A stretch of 64,000 nucleotides of DNA, taken from NCBI GenBank assembly GCA_936432065.2, contig OW386285.2:177921984-177985983 (forward strand), given 5' to 3'. Positions 46,332 through 58,450 of the stretch are shown here, piece after piece; the stretch's first letter is position 1; each line of letters opens with the position of its first letter. The notes below the pieces were generated by a model, which worked only from the letters and a program-made list of their open reading frames with translations, searched no databases and was not told the origin of the DNA. This DNA is from Rutpela maculata. Lineage: Eukaryota > Arthropoda > Insecta > Coleoptera > Cerambycidae. A program made the position numbers and the translations under genes.

Positions 46332-46730
46332 TTGGTAATTCTGCATTTTAGCGTAGCATCGGAATTTTTGCGAAATTTTTTCAGAATACACTAATTTGGG
46401 GTCGTAGAATACGAATATGAAGTCAGTTTTCGGCGCAAATGCATAGTTTTTCAAAAAAAAAAATTTGAAAATTTTCCACCATAACACTCACTGTAAACAT
46501 TAAAAACCCCCCATTTCGGCCGATTTTCATGTCATGTTCACCGTGTAAAGTGTTCCAAGCACACCAAAAAAATTGCTTTTCCATAAAAAATAAATTATTA
46601 TTTACCAAAACTCTAGAAACCAGAAAATGAAAAATCATCAAACTGTCAAACTAATGCGCATGCGTATCCTCACTTTAAAGTTGTGTCTAAGGTATCGAGC
46701 AAAATCTATGATTTTGAAGTGGTATTTGTG

Positions 46731-47024
46731 CACGGTCAATAAACGGTACGGTTACCTCAATCAGCAGCTTTAGGACGAGAGAGACGCGAGGGGCGGGAAA
46801 TCGAATGAAAGAGACAGACATATCTAATTTCCGTGCAAAAGACAGAGATAAAGATTCCGGTAGGGTCTACAACCTACGTCACCTGTAGACACTACAGGCA
46901 TCTTTGTCTCTGTCTTTTGCACCGAAATCAGATATGTCTGTCTCTTTCATTCGATTTCCCGTCCCCCGCGTCTCTCTCGTCATAAAGCTGCTGATTGAGG
47001 TAACCGTACCGTTTATTGACCGTG
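46731..47024. mobile_element. 294-bp palindromic element, exact 9-bp target duplication
   Basis: Ends CACGGTCAATAAACGG and its inverse; arms of about 125 bp include GAGAGACGCGAGGGG and AGAGACAGACATATCT. The flanks GTATTTGTG lie at 46,722-46,730 and 47,025-47,033. The partner arm near 47,485-47,510 lacks the insertion. A 9-bp duplication with long inverted arms suits the Mutator/foldback group. Confidence 0.88.
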
Positions 47025-47631
47025 GTATTTGTGGGCGAACGATGATGTCACGGTTTTTTACAAAAATTTTTAGTAAGTCAAGGTCGTTTGGCGAAAGTTA
47101 TTGTTTGAGCATTCTTAGGAGGGCAAGGATCATTTTTGAACATTGCAAAAAATGCGTTGCATATGAATAATTTTGAACGTTTGTTTTTGGTTTTCCAAAA
47201 ATTTTTGCCCAAAAATTTTTGGAAAACCAAAAACAAACGCTCAAAATTATTTTCCAAAAGTTTTTGCGCAAAAACTTTTGGAATAATAATTTTGAGCGTT
47301 TGTTTTTGAAATTTTTGGAAACCCAAAAACAAACGCTTAAAATTATTCATATACAATGCATTTTTTGCAATATTCAAAAATGATCCTTGCCCTCCTAGGA
47401 ATGCTCAAACAATAACTTTCGCCAAACGACCTTGACTTACTAAAATTTTTTGTAAAAACCCGTGACATCATCGTTGGCCCGCAAAAATGGAAATACCATT
47501 TCAAAATCATAGAGATTTTGCTCGATACCTTAGACACAACTTGAAAGTCAGGATACGCATGCGCATTAGTTTGACAGTTTGATGATTTTCCATTTTCTGG
47601 TTTCTAGAGTTTTGGTAAATAATAATTTATT

Positions 47632-50600
47632 AACCTCCCCACAATAAAATTGTGAGAGGTTACTACAATTAGTCCAAAATCGAAAATTGAGATAACATCA
47701 AATCTTTACGTTTTGAGGTCCCAGGAACCCAAAAAAGTTGTTTTTGAAAAATGTCTGTGTGTGTGTATGTGTGTGTGTGTGTGTGTACACGATACCGGTG
47801 AAGCTACTAAACGGATTTGGATGAAACTTTGCATGAGGGTTTCTTTAGTGCTCCAGAAGATCTGAAAAGGTTTTGGTTGAGATCGGATTACGTTTAGTGC
47901 CGTTTTGGCACAACAAGTTGTTTATTTTATGATTACTTACAATTTGTAATTGAACCATTGAAAAGCAGTAAAAATTCCGATTTCAACGATATATCGCACT
48001 TGCACTTTTTCGATTTGGTTTCCGTGAAAAAAATTAAAAAACACGCTTCTTGTGTAAGATAAATTTTATAGTCTAACCTAACGTTCGATAGACGTGTCAG
48101 AGAACATATACCACAAAATAATACAGTACCCCTTACTCTTTGCAAATTTGCAGCCGTAAAGGCTTTTTTTAGAGACTATTGACGGAATCGGGACTGTACT
48201 GATCTGACGAGAGTAAAATTCTACATCTCAACGCGACATTCCGAACGACTAATTATCTACGGTTAATTAGTTATTAACGCGCAAAGATTGTCTATCTCTT
48301 TTTTGCGGGGAATGAGATGGAAGATGGACAGTCTTCTAACCCAAATTCGCGATCGAGAAACGTCAAACGAAAAATTGCAAAAATGTCACTTTTGATTCGT
48401 TCGTGCCGAGCTGAATTTTCGAATTTCGACATGCAATTTACGATGCAGATCAACTACAAGTCTTTCTCTTTCCATCGCTACATAGTACGGCCGTCGCGGT
48501 ATCGTATTTTTTAAAATACGAGTAAATTTAGATGTCGTGTTTTCGACCAAAATTTACCCTCGGATGCCGCAACTCTGTAAACGGTTTTTCATCTGTAACT
48601 CGGAAACTGTGAGAGATAGCTCAAAAATAAAAACTAGCTAAGGAAAACTACATAACGTCAGGAACGTTTTGCCGCACTCGAAATTTTAATGGGACTTTTC
48701 GTTTGGGTCCGGCGGGCCTTTCAAGATGACGATGTCATGCACTTTTTTCATTAAATCGTTCGTAACTTCTAAACGGCCACTCCTACGGCAAAAAACTTTG
48801 ACCTAACGAAATTGTAGAGAATTGATTTACCTAAAAGTCTTTTTTTGGATTTTTATGCTGCTCCAAAAATTACCGAGATACGGTCGGCCAAAGTGGAGAC
48901 TTTTTTGAAATTCGTCTAAAATCTCGAATTTTTTCTCTTTAAACCTCCATAACTCTTAAACGGCGGTCCCTAGGCCAAAATACTTCGCCCTAACGAATGT
49001 GTAGAGAATTTAATGCTACAAAAAATTATTTTTTATTTTTTGACATAAGACAAAAAATAAGGACGTTAGGAACGAAACAAGTGGAAATTTACATTTTCCA
49101 AGGAAACGTGTTTTTTTCTCTTCTGTTGCGAATATCTAGATAAATATTGATTTTGGCAAAAAAAATATTAGAAAGACAATAAAATGGTGATGAATTTAAT
49201 TTGTCAAAAAATGTCTGTAGCAGTTTAAACATAAAATTTCGATTTTCCCATATGCCCAAATTATATTTGATACTGATTTTTAAAATCTCCGAAGTGAAAT
49301 TTATAGTTTTTTGTCCTCAAGGTAGTGCAATGTACAGGGTGATATTCTAATAATGACGGAGGTGTTTAGTGATTTCGGCTGATAACTCAGGAGGGGTTGA
49401 AGATATCGAACTGAAATTTGAAACGTAGGTATAAATATTGTAGACCGACGGATTACGAGTGAATTAATAATACACCTACGTCACATGACTTCACAAAAAT
49501 GAAAAATTATTACAACAGACGAACTGGTACAGATATCGACTTGGAAATATTGTAAATGGACGGAATAAAAGTGAATTAATAATACACCTACATCTACATG
49601 ACGTCACAAATTCTTACAATAGGCGAACTGGTACAGATATTGACTTAACGATTGGCAACATCCAATTAAAATTTGAAATGTGGGTGGAAATATTGTGGAA
49701 GGACGGAATACTAGTGAATTAATAATACACCTACGTCCACATGACGTCATAAATAAGAAAAATTCTTAGAAACTAGTGCAGATATCGACTTAACTATTGG
49801 AAACATCCAATTAAAGTTTGAAACGTAGGTGGAAATATTGTAGATGGATGGAATACGAGTGAATTAAAAATACACCTACGTTCTGATGACGTCATTAGAA
49901 CATAAAATTCTCATAACACGTGAACTGATGATGATATCAAAAAAATATTTCTGCAAGACGAGTCACGAAATTTTTTTTTTAATTTCCAAGAAATATCAAA
50001 TTTTCGGAGAAATGTCACTTTTCAGAAAAATGTCAAATTTTTAAAAAATTTCAAAATTTCAGGAAAACGTCAAATTTTCGGAGAAATGTCATTTTTCAGA
50101 AAAATGTCAAATTTTTTAAAGAACGTCAAATTTTCGAAGAAATGTCACCTTTCAGAAAAATGTCAAATGTTTGAAAATTGTCAAATTTTCGGAGTAATGT
50201 AAATTCAGAAAAATGTCAACTTTTCGAAAAAAATGTCAAATTTTCGGAGAAATGTCACTTTTCAGAAAAATGTCACTTTTTAGAAAAATGTCAGTTTCGA
50301 AAAAACGTCAAATTTTCGAAGAAATGTCACCTCTCAGAAAAATGTCAAATGTTTGAAAATTGTCAAATTTTCGATGTAATGTCACTTCAGAAAAATGTCA
50401 AATTTTCGAGAAAATGTCAAATTTTCGGAGAAATGTCACTTTTCAGAAAAATGTCAAATTTTCAGAAAAATGTCAAATTTTATTTAATGGACTCAAAGGA
50501 AAATTCCCAAAAAATACTACGGGTCCATCTGTGGTATAAGTTCTCTGCTAGTGTGTTAAAGCGTGCAGACTGTATGCTGAGTATTTTTGACGTGTCAAGT

Positions 50601-51660
50601 GCATCGAGAGATTACAAGTTTTTTCGACGTTTATAAAGCCCACGGATGGTGTGAGAGGCCATCCTGAACCGCTTACAAGCCCTACAAGTGTAGGCAACCC
50701 CACCGGAACGCTTTCGGTGAGTTTTTTACAATAAAACTTTAAAAATGACAGTGACATTATATTTTAAAAACTATTTCCGCTACTTCCGGCATACCGCCGG
50801 AAATTCTTCCAGCAACATAACCTAAAAATAGTACTACATAACCTAAAAACAATTTAAGACATTGGTACCAACCTAAACATTTTTCAAAAACCAAATTCCC
50901 AGAGAAACATTTGGAAACAAAAATTTGACAGCTATTTGACAGCTATCACTTCCCCGACCGATTTAGTGAAAAATCGGTCGAGGCCAAAAGATAAAACAAA
51001 ATATACCAACTCAAACTTAAACGATCCACCATGAACACTACCCTGGCTACATCTGGCAGGGAAGCTGTCCACCAAGAGTTATATGTTTTTTTCCAAAGAT
51101 GGCCATCCCTGCCATCCATCCCATTACCAACGAACAGGTTTTTTCGTTCAGTTATTTCCCGTGTCAATAATCAAAATTATTATGTGCTCTTGCCTACGAA
51201 CGTTTTTATAGTATTGTGTTTATTATTATATTAATTTTAGGTCCATGTGGACACATTATAATTTTAACCTAGTTTTTAAGCTTGCCTACAGAAGACAGGA
51301 GCTACTTTTCTATTTTTCTCCAAGCCAAAACGGACCTACCCTGTCCAGCCGCATACTCGCCACGGCGGTGTTCACTGTGGTTGTCTGGCTGGCCCCGGGT
51401 TAGGATCCGATGAAGCATATATTTGTATTAAAACATTGAATAAAACATTAATGTTGTGCAGACTATACATTTAACACTCAAGTTCTTAGGTCCAAATCCC
51501 ACCGAACGCAAGACTTTTTTTTCTGATTTAATATGAAAAAAATATTTCAACTTAATAAATATAATTAAATGAGATCGTTCATATTGTTTAGTGCTCTTTT
51601 TGGCTTCAAAGATTCATCGGGTGGGGAGGTTCCAGCCGCTTCCAGTAGCTGCCGATTTTT
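47632..51660. mobile_element. 4-kb unclassified element, right copy
   Basis: Inverse copy of 28,712-32,707. It begins AACCTCCCCACAATAAAATT, which with the following GTGAGAGGTT forms a terminal hairpin, and ends GCTGCCGATTTTT. It contains the (TG)n tract at 47,753-47,787, the 140-bp unit array, the TGTCAAATTTTC minisatellite and the TAGGTCC block. A 60-80 residue frame near 48,317-48,514 is also present in the other copy but has no recognised domain. The precise break and resumption of the host foldback shows it is an insertion. Confidence 0.8.
49985..50485. repeat. TGTCAAATTTTCGGAGAAA minisatellite
   Basis: About 25 degenerate units alternating AAATGTCAAATTTTC and AAATGTCACTTTTCA. It is the inverse counterpart of 29,855-30,270 but longer, so unit number has changed since the copies separated. 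Confidence 0.85.
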
Positions 51661-51933
51661 TTTTATGGAAAAGCAATTTTTTTGGTGTGCTTGGAACACT
51701 TGGAACACTTTACACGGTGAACATGACATGAAAATCGGCCGAAATGGAGGGTTTTTAATGTTTACAGTGGCGGAGAGTGAGTGTTATGGTGGAAAATTTG
51801 AAATTTTTTTTTGGAAAAACTATGCATTTGCGCCGAAAACTGACTTCAGATTCGTGTTCTACGACCCCTAATTAGTGTATCTTGAAAAAATTTCGCAAAA
51901 ATTCCGATGTTACGCTAAAATGCAGAATTACCG

Positions 51934-53146
51934 GTGTTTTTAGTATTGTACCATAGTACTACGTATATAATACAATACTACAATTTACGTTAACAATTAG
52001 TAATAAGCTATAGAAGATATTTATAGATAACATTTAAAAGCTCGAGTTGCCCTATTTGCCGAAAACATTTCACGAAACAAACCGTCAAGAAATTATCACA
52101 ATATTTGCCGCTACAGCGACACAAAAAATTAGAGAGATACATTTTGCATGTTGGTACTGTCAAAAGCCGATCAAGGTTGGATTACCACTAATAATGACGT
52201 TTGATTGGTGCAATGTTGTAAAAAAACGGGCTCTCATTAGCTATAGCGTTAATGAGTGAAATAATCTAATTTAAATTGACTTCTCTTACCTATTATTCAT
52301 TAATGACTTTTTTCACTAGTACTACAATATATTACTTAATGATATTTTTTTTATATTAATTTATATTTATATATTTTATAGTAGGTATAGTATTTAGTGT
52401 TGTAGGATCTAGCTTGGGATCTGTTTGAGTTGCTGGATCGCGTGAGTTGATATCATATTACGTGTGTCACGCACAAAGTTATTGCAATTATTATAAATAA
52501 ATTGTTATCAGCTAAAATTTGATATTTTTTCGGAATTACTGCAGCAGCTTTGTATACGACACACATGAAGATGTGCGCGGGCTGGTGACTCACACAAACC
52601 TAAGAGGTTTTAGATTTTTTTTTTTAGATTACTCTGAAGGAGCGGGCGATTGGCCTTCCCCCACTGCGACCTATAAGGTCTATTGTAGTACTCCTTTTTG
52701 TGTGCCTCAGGGCTCCCCATCCAAACATGGTCTTCCTAGACTTCGAGTCTGTTGATAAGGCCCCCCAGGCACGGTTATCAGCCTCTGTCTTTCTCTCGCT
52801 GAGCCGCCTCAGTCCAGTCAGGCTTTTACAGCTCAGCATATATGGACTGAGATCTCCAGCGAGAACTGGGTCACCATTCCAAGCGCTGGACGCGACCGAT
52901 GTTGCTTAACATCGCTGATCGAGTGCCGGCGCCTAGATCGGAGGCCGTACAGAGAGCCGTAACCTAAGAGGTTGGATCATACCAGATATATCATGTTCAT
53001 GTTTTTTGTGTTTATAATAGTATTTTTAAAATTAATTACTAATTTACCTCTTTTCTCATATGCTTTTTAAATGGTTTAAATTACAATTAATATGTATGTA
53101 TGTTAATATTGCGAATTATAGAACTAAATTGTAGTTCTTAGGAAAT
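51934..53146. other. decayed repeat sequence, possible LINE 3' end
   Basis: 52,017-52,090 is a diverged copy of 45,470-45,545. 52,555-52,960 is a more GC-rich stretch with GGCTGG and GGAGCGGGCG words and no coherent frame; such stretches are often LINE 3' ends. It leads into the (TTCTA)n array. Confidence 0.35.
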
Positions 53147-53981
53147 AATTCTATTCTATTCTATTCTATTCTGTTCTATTCTATTCTATTCTATTCTATT
53201 CTATTCTATTCTATTCTATTCTATTCTATTCTATTCTATTCTATTCTATTCTATTCTATTCTATTCTATTCTATTCTATTCTATTCTATTCTATTCTATT
53301 CTATTCTATTCTATTCTATTCTATTCTATTCTATTCTATTCTATTCTATTCTATTCTATTCTATTCTATTCTATTCTATTCTATTCTATTCTATTCTATT
53401 CTATTCTATTCTATTCTATTCTATTCTATTCTATTCTATTCTATTCTATTCTATTCTATTCTATTCTATTCTATTCTATTCTATTCTATTCTATTCTATT
53501 CTATTCTATTCTATTCTATTCTATTCTATTCTATTCTATTCTATTCTATTCTATTCTATTCTATTCTATTCTATTCTATTCTATTCTATTCTATTCTATT
53601 CTATTCTATTCTATTCTATTCTATTCTATTCTATTCTATTCTATTCTATTCTATTCTATTCTATTCTATTCTATTCTATTCTATTCTATTCTATTCTATT
53701 CTATTCTATTCTATTCTATTCTATTCTATTCTATTCTATTCTATTCTATTCTATTCTATTCTATTCTATTCTATTCTATTCTATTCTATTCTATTCTATT
53801 CTATTCTATTCTATTCTATTCTATTCTATTCTATTCTATTCTATTCTATTCTATTCTATTCTATTCTATTCTATTCTATTCTATTCTATTCTATTCTATT
53901 CTATTCTATTCTATTCTATTCTATTCTATTCTATTCTATTCTATTCTATTCTATTCTATTCTATTCTATTCTATTCTATTC
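53147..53981. repeat. (TTCTA)n pentanucleotide array
   Basis: About 167 units over 835 bp with one visible variant (CTGTT at about 53,171). Almost perfect purity suggests recent expansion or an assembly-fixed length. It may have grown from a LINE 3' tail. Confidence 0.98.
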
Positions 53982-53999
53982 CAAACCTATTTGAACAAA

Positions 54000-54850
54000 A
54001 AGAAAATAATTTTTTTTTGACAGTTATTATTACTTACTTGCACTTCACTGTGTGGATGTGGAAGTAACTTTTTTCGGAATCCTACAATTGGACCTTTTAA
54101 ACGATAACCCACTTGCCCGAATCAAAACATTTTTGTGTCAGAAAATATTTATTGGTACATCTACTCCTCAGTTGCACACAGAACATCAAACAACTACACA
54201 TAAAGTGTCGTGTTTGCAAATAGTTCAGATGACTAAGTACTAACTGATTGCTCTAAGCAGACGTCAAAACTCTAATCGCGCATGCGCAATGTCTTATGTC
54301 AATCAAAATTTCCTGAGATTTCCTCAAGATTTTCTGATTTCCCCTTGATTTTCTGGGATTTCTCCTTAATCTCCTCTGATTTTTCCCGATTCCCTCTGAT
54401 TTCCCCTTATTTCCTCATGATTTCCCAATGATTTTCTGTAACGTGTACACCAGATTTCCCATGCGGTTTGCCCCTCGAGACAGACAAATCAACAGACAGA
54501 TTTTTAGGACTTTAAAATCTCGGCGTTTCATAACATTCTAATATTGAGGTGGCTTGGAGTTCTATTTCAAGATTACCGTTACCTGGCGGATAAAAGCACC
54601 AAATTTAATATGAAGGTACCTAAGAGTATATTAATAAATCTTAGCCTAGGAGCCTTCTGAATTTCTAAAAATTGCCATGTACAGCACTAAAATCCAAAAT
54701 GGCCGACAGATACGACAAAATATCACTTAACACAAGTGTAGTGACTTGCATCTCGAAAATACCTCGATACTTCCACTTTTGAGTAATAGCAAATCCTTTT
54801 AACAATGAGTAGAACAAGTTAAAATAAGTAGATTTTCGAACAGACCTACC
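54000..54850. other. fragments of the TTCCAC family
   Basis: 54,048-54,070 (GTGGATGTGGAAGTAAC) matches the right terminus of the 60,585-61,310 element, and 54,474-54,545 (GAGACAGAC... AAAATCTCGGCG) matches its interior. Between them is a run of TTTCC/TTTCT-rich sequence. No gene recognised. Confidence 0.45.
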
Positions 54851-55461
54851 TCGAGAAATCATGCCTGCTCCCCCTCAAAGGGGCTACCTGTGTCTGCCTA
54901 TATATATTTTTTTCTCAAAAACGGTAGGAGCTAGAGGAATAATCTTGGCGCAATTCGATAGAGTATTTTTTTTATGGCGTTCGGTCAAGGACCATATTGT
55001 CAGCCGCAATTTTTTTAAAAGTTAATTAAAATCTTAAATTAATTTGTTGCTTATACAACATACATGAATACTACGATAAGTATGAGAAAATGATAAAATA
55101 TCCTATGTCTATATCTAATCTAACACGACGATAGAGTATAAAATTTATATATGTATATGCTTTTTACTATTTTCTTTTTTTTTTTTAACGCCCCACAGCA
55201 AAAAAAAGGGGGAGGAGCCTTCGAAGAACTACACATGATTGGCTATATCTCTAAAACGGCCCAATAAATTAACATTCTACAAAATATAGAAAATAAAGAA
55301 TATTATTTTTTCTATCGATTGGTATTATTATTTGTGTATGTTATTTGTTTAAGTAAAGCCGTCAGTGCCGTACAAAGAGAAAGCTGCACATGTACATGAT
55401 GAATTTATTTAAAATGATTTATTATTGTTGTTGTTACAAACTACGAAAATATTGATTGTAC

Positions 55462-55860
55462 AAAAAAAAAATATTATTTTGGGTATTCAGCAGATAACTT
55501 TCAAAGAAAACATTCGTTTCTTTCATATACCATTGGTGCAAGTCTGACCAAAAAGGAAGATCAACAAGACTCCCCCTACGGTAACTTGTCGACTTCTTTC
55601 ATACACCTACCATATCTAAGATTCAGCATGAAAAGCAATAAAACAACCACTCTTTCTATATATTGATGATTCAAGTCTGATCATGCTAATATATATGCTG
55701 AATCTTAGAAGGGGGGGGGGTCTTGTTGATCTTCCTTTTTGGTCAGACTTGCACCAATGGTATATGAAAGAAACGAATGTTTTCTTTGAAAGTTATCTGC
55801 TGAATACCCAAAATAATATTTTTTAACAATGATGTAAGCAGAAATAATAGGTATTTATTT
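55462..55860. mobile_element. 399-bp snapback insertion, 11-bp target duplication
   Basis: ATTGATTGTAC occurs at both edges (55,451-55,461 and 55,861-55,871), while the opposite arm near 58,030-58,060 lacks the insertion. Inside is a palindrome: TTGGGTATTCAGCAGATAAC and its inverse enclose a short centre with a G-run at 55,710-55,719. An 11-bp duplication is within the Mutator range. The inverted arms do not reach the right edge, which is odd. Confidence 0.7.
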
Positions 55861-56304
55861 ATTGATTGTACCTTTTCAAAATTATTTCACATTAATTGTT
55901 CCACTATTTTTTTTATACAAAACCCCTTAGCAAAGAAATATGGTGAGGGCATTCTAGCTACAACAAGTTTTGGGCTGTCACGCAAACGACCCAATAAATT
56001 AGGCACTGGATAAAAAAACTGCATTATTAGCTTTTCTGTCAATTGGTATATAATTTAAAAATATTATTTATTTAATAAAGTCTCCGATGGCGTGCATAGA
56101 CAAACCAATGTATATCATTGCATTATAACTTATTTTTAATAATATTATATTGAAAGCAAAATATTTTCACTATTTTTTATTCTATAACACATTACCAAAA
56201 AATATATATAAATAATGGTAAAATTAACAAAAAACATTCAACGGAAGATAAAATAACTAAATTATAGTGCCTACTTAATGAAAGTAAATTTTAAATTAAA
56301 TAAC

Positions 56305-57124
56305 TTAATTGCAACATTCTACACATGAACATAATTTTGTACATTTTAAATTTTTTAAAAAACATTTGCACTTAGGCCCACAAATTTTGCATTTACATTT
56401 TAACAATACATTTGATGAAATGTTCTCATTTTTTGAAGTAGTTCAGAGGGGCATTATCATTATCCATAGCCCATCCCCGTTTGGATGGACATGGGAGTTC
56501 TATGATCGAGCTGAGCTTACTCCAAACGAATCCTGCTTGATAAATACATCTATTGATATGAATTGACAAGGCATTCATTGTTAAGGGTAAGTTCTCAACA
56601 GTACGGCTTTTTTTGTGAAAATAATTGCATTCCACATAAGTCGATTTCAACTGTGTCAGAATACTTATTATACATTATTATGACAAATTTTGCCAGCATT
56701 CTTAAATGATGATTATTTGGCTGTTTTGGATCTGTAACCAAATCTATGAAAGTGGCTGTGACATCCGGAGAAGAATTCCAAGCTTCCCAATACTTCTTTT
56801 TTCCTTTTCCAAAAAAAGAAGAAGTGATGTCACAACCCGTAAATGAATGGAAAAAGGGGAGAGCAAGACATTTTTCTTGAAATTGATTGGATTAAGTATC
56901 TCTACAAGATATATATTTTAGATTCTATGCAGTGCCAAATTCCATATGTTCTGATTTTCATTTTGATATTGATAAAAGAGTGCTAGTACTAGAACATCAG
57001 TATCCACAGTCTTTATTAATATTTTCTTTAAATTGTTCTCATAGCAATCTAAAATATATATCTTGTAGAGATATATCCAATCAACGTCAAGAAAAATGTC
57101 TTGCTCTGCCCTTTTTCCATTCAT
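56305..57124 (-). pseudogene. relic of XPG-like family, left of the palindrome
   Basis: Minus strand: KTVDTDVLVLALFY in the loop (second acidic motif), then a decayed third-motif area, then ENLPLTMNALSIHINR, YQAGFVW, and a Cys-rich tail with CRMLQL-like end. The loop motif is present once only, so the two head-to-head copies share one core. Frames broken. Confidence 0.6.
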
Positions 57125-57650
57125 TTACGGGTTGTGACACCACTACTTTTTTTTGGAAAAGAAAAAAAGTAGTTTTTTTTATTTTTTTCCGCCACTTTCA
57201 TAGATTTGGTTACAGATCTTAAGCAGCCAAATAATGATCAAGTAAGAATGCTGTCAAAATTTGTTATAATAATCTATGATAAGTATTCTGACACAGATGA
57301 TATCGACCTATGTCGAACGCAATTATTTTCACAAAAATGCCGTACTGTTGAGAACTTACCCCCAACAATAAATGCCTTGTCAATTCATATCAATAGATAT
57401 ATTTATCAAGCAGGATTTGTTTGGGGTAAGCTCAGTCAATCGATCATAGAACTCCCATGTCCATCCAAATGGGGATGGACTATGGATAATGATAAACGGG
57501 TGCCCCTCTGGACGACTTCCAAAAATGAGAACATTTCATCAAATGTATTGTTAAAATGTAAGTTCAAAATTTGTGGGCCTAACTGAAAATGTTTTTTAAA
57601 AAATTTAAAATGTACAAGATTATGCTCATGTGTAGAATGTTGCAATTAAG
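57044..57650 (+). pseudogene. relic of XPG-like family, right of the palindrome
   Basis: Plus strand: CLALPFFHSFTGCDTTTFFWK (third motif, with the intact GCDTT), then RTVENLPPTINALSIH, YQAGFVWGKL, WGWTMDND and a Cys tail KCKFKICG and CSCVECC. It mirrors the minus-strand copy. Only the third motif and beyond remain. A large deletion removed the N-terminal half. Confidence 0.6.
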
Positions 57651-58450
57651 TTACTTCATTTAGAATTTACTTTCATTAAGTAGGTACTATAATTTAATGT
57701 TTTTTTTTGTTAATTTTACCATTATTTATATATATTTTTTTGTTAATGTTATAGAATAAAAAATAGTAAAAACATTGGGCTTTCAATATAATATTATTAG
57801 AAATAAGATATAATGTAATTATATGCATTGTTTTGTCTATGCAGGCCACTAGCGACTTTATTTAAATAAATAATATTTTTAAATTATATACCAATTGACA
57901 AAAAGGTAATAATGCAGTTTTTTTATCCAGTGCCTAATTTATTGGGTCGTTTGCGTGGCAACCAAAAAGTTGTTATAGCTAGAATACTCTCACCATATTT
58001 CTTCGCTAAAAAAAATAGTAGAGCAAATAATGTGAAATATTTTCGCAGTTTTTAACAACAATAATAATAAATTATTTCAAATAAATTCATGATGCACATG
58101 TGCAGCTTCCTCTTTGTACGCCACTGACGGCTTTATTTAAACAAAATAAGATATACAAATAATATACCAATCGATAGAAAAAATAATGGTCTTTATCTTG
58201 TAGAAGTTTGATTTATTGGGCCGTTTTAGAGATTTAGCCAAACATGTGTCGTTGTTAGAAGGCTCGTCCCCCTTTTCTTTGCAGTGGGGCCTCAAAAAAA
58301 GAAAATAGCAAAAAGCAAAAGAAAGAACTTATGCAAAATGTTATACTCTATGGCGCTAAGATCATTCCTCTAGCTCCTACAGTTTTTGAGAAAAAAATAT
58401 AGGCAGATACAGGCGGAGGAGGGGCAGGGGGAGCAGGCATGATTTCTCGA

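Larger units (their letters stand above)
46332..51933. mobile_element. foldback element split by the 4-kb element
   Basis: Left arm 46,332-47,240 pairs with 47,245-47,631 and then 51,665-51,933. The outer ends are GGTAATTCTGCATTTTAGCG and its inverse. The centre is a dense A/T palindrome around TTTTTGGAAAACCAAAAA. The right arm is cut in a T-run at 47,631, where the 4-kb element begins, and resumes at TTTTATGGAAAAGC after 51,660. A second, smaller insertion with a 9-bp duplication lies in the left arm. Confidence 0.85.
54851..58450. mobile_element. 3.6-kb palindromic element with two head-to-head family relics
   Basis: Left arm 54,851-56,924 and right arm 57,043-58,450 are inverted copies around a loop of about 120 bp. 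The ends are TCGAGAAATCATGCCTGC and its inverse. The arms carry GGTAGGAGCTAGAGGAAT, ACACATG and GGGCCGTTT forms, then the family relics near the centre. The left arm is longer because of a 399-bp insertion at 55,462-55,860. A transcript across it would fold into a hairpin of over 1 kb. Confidence 0.85.

Noticed and set aside
48317..48514. 65-residue frame conserved in both 4-kb copies
   Set aside because: Conservation follows from copy identity; composition is ordinary and no domain or start context supports translation.
28712..51660. A 23-kb inverted segmental duplication
   Set aside because: The right copy interrupts a foldback that resumes precisely afterwards, so two separate insertions explain the pair better.
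54052..54243. 63-residue frame that might be a piggyBac C-terminal end
   Set aside because: Only a CxxC-like fragment in another frame is suggestive and the start overlaps a TTCCAC-family terminus.
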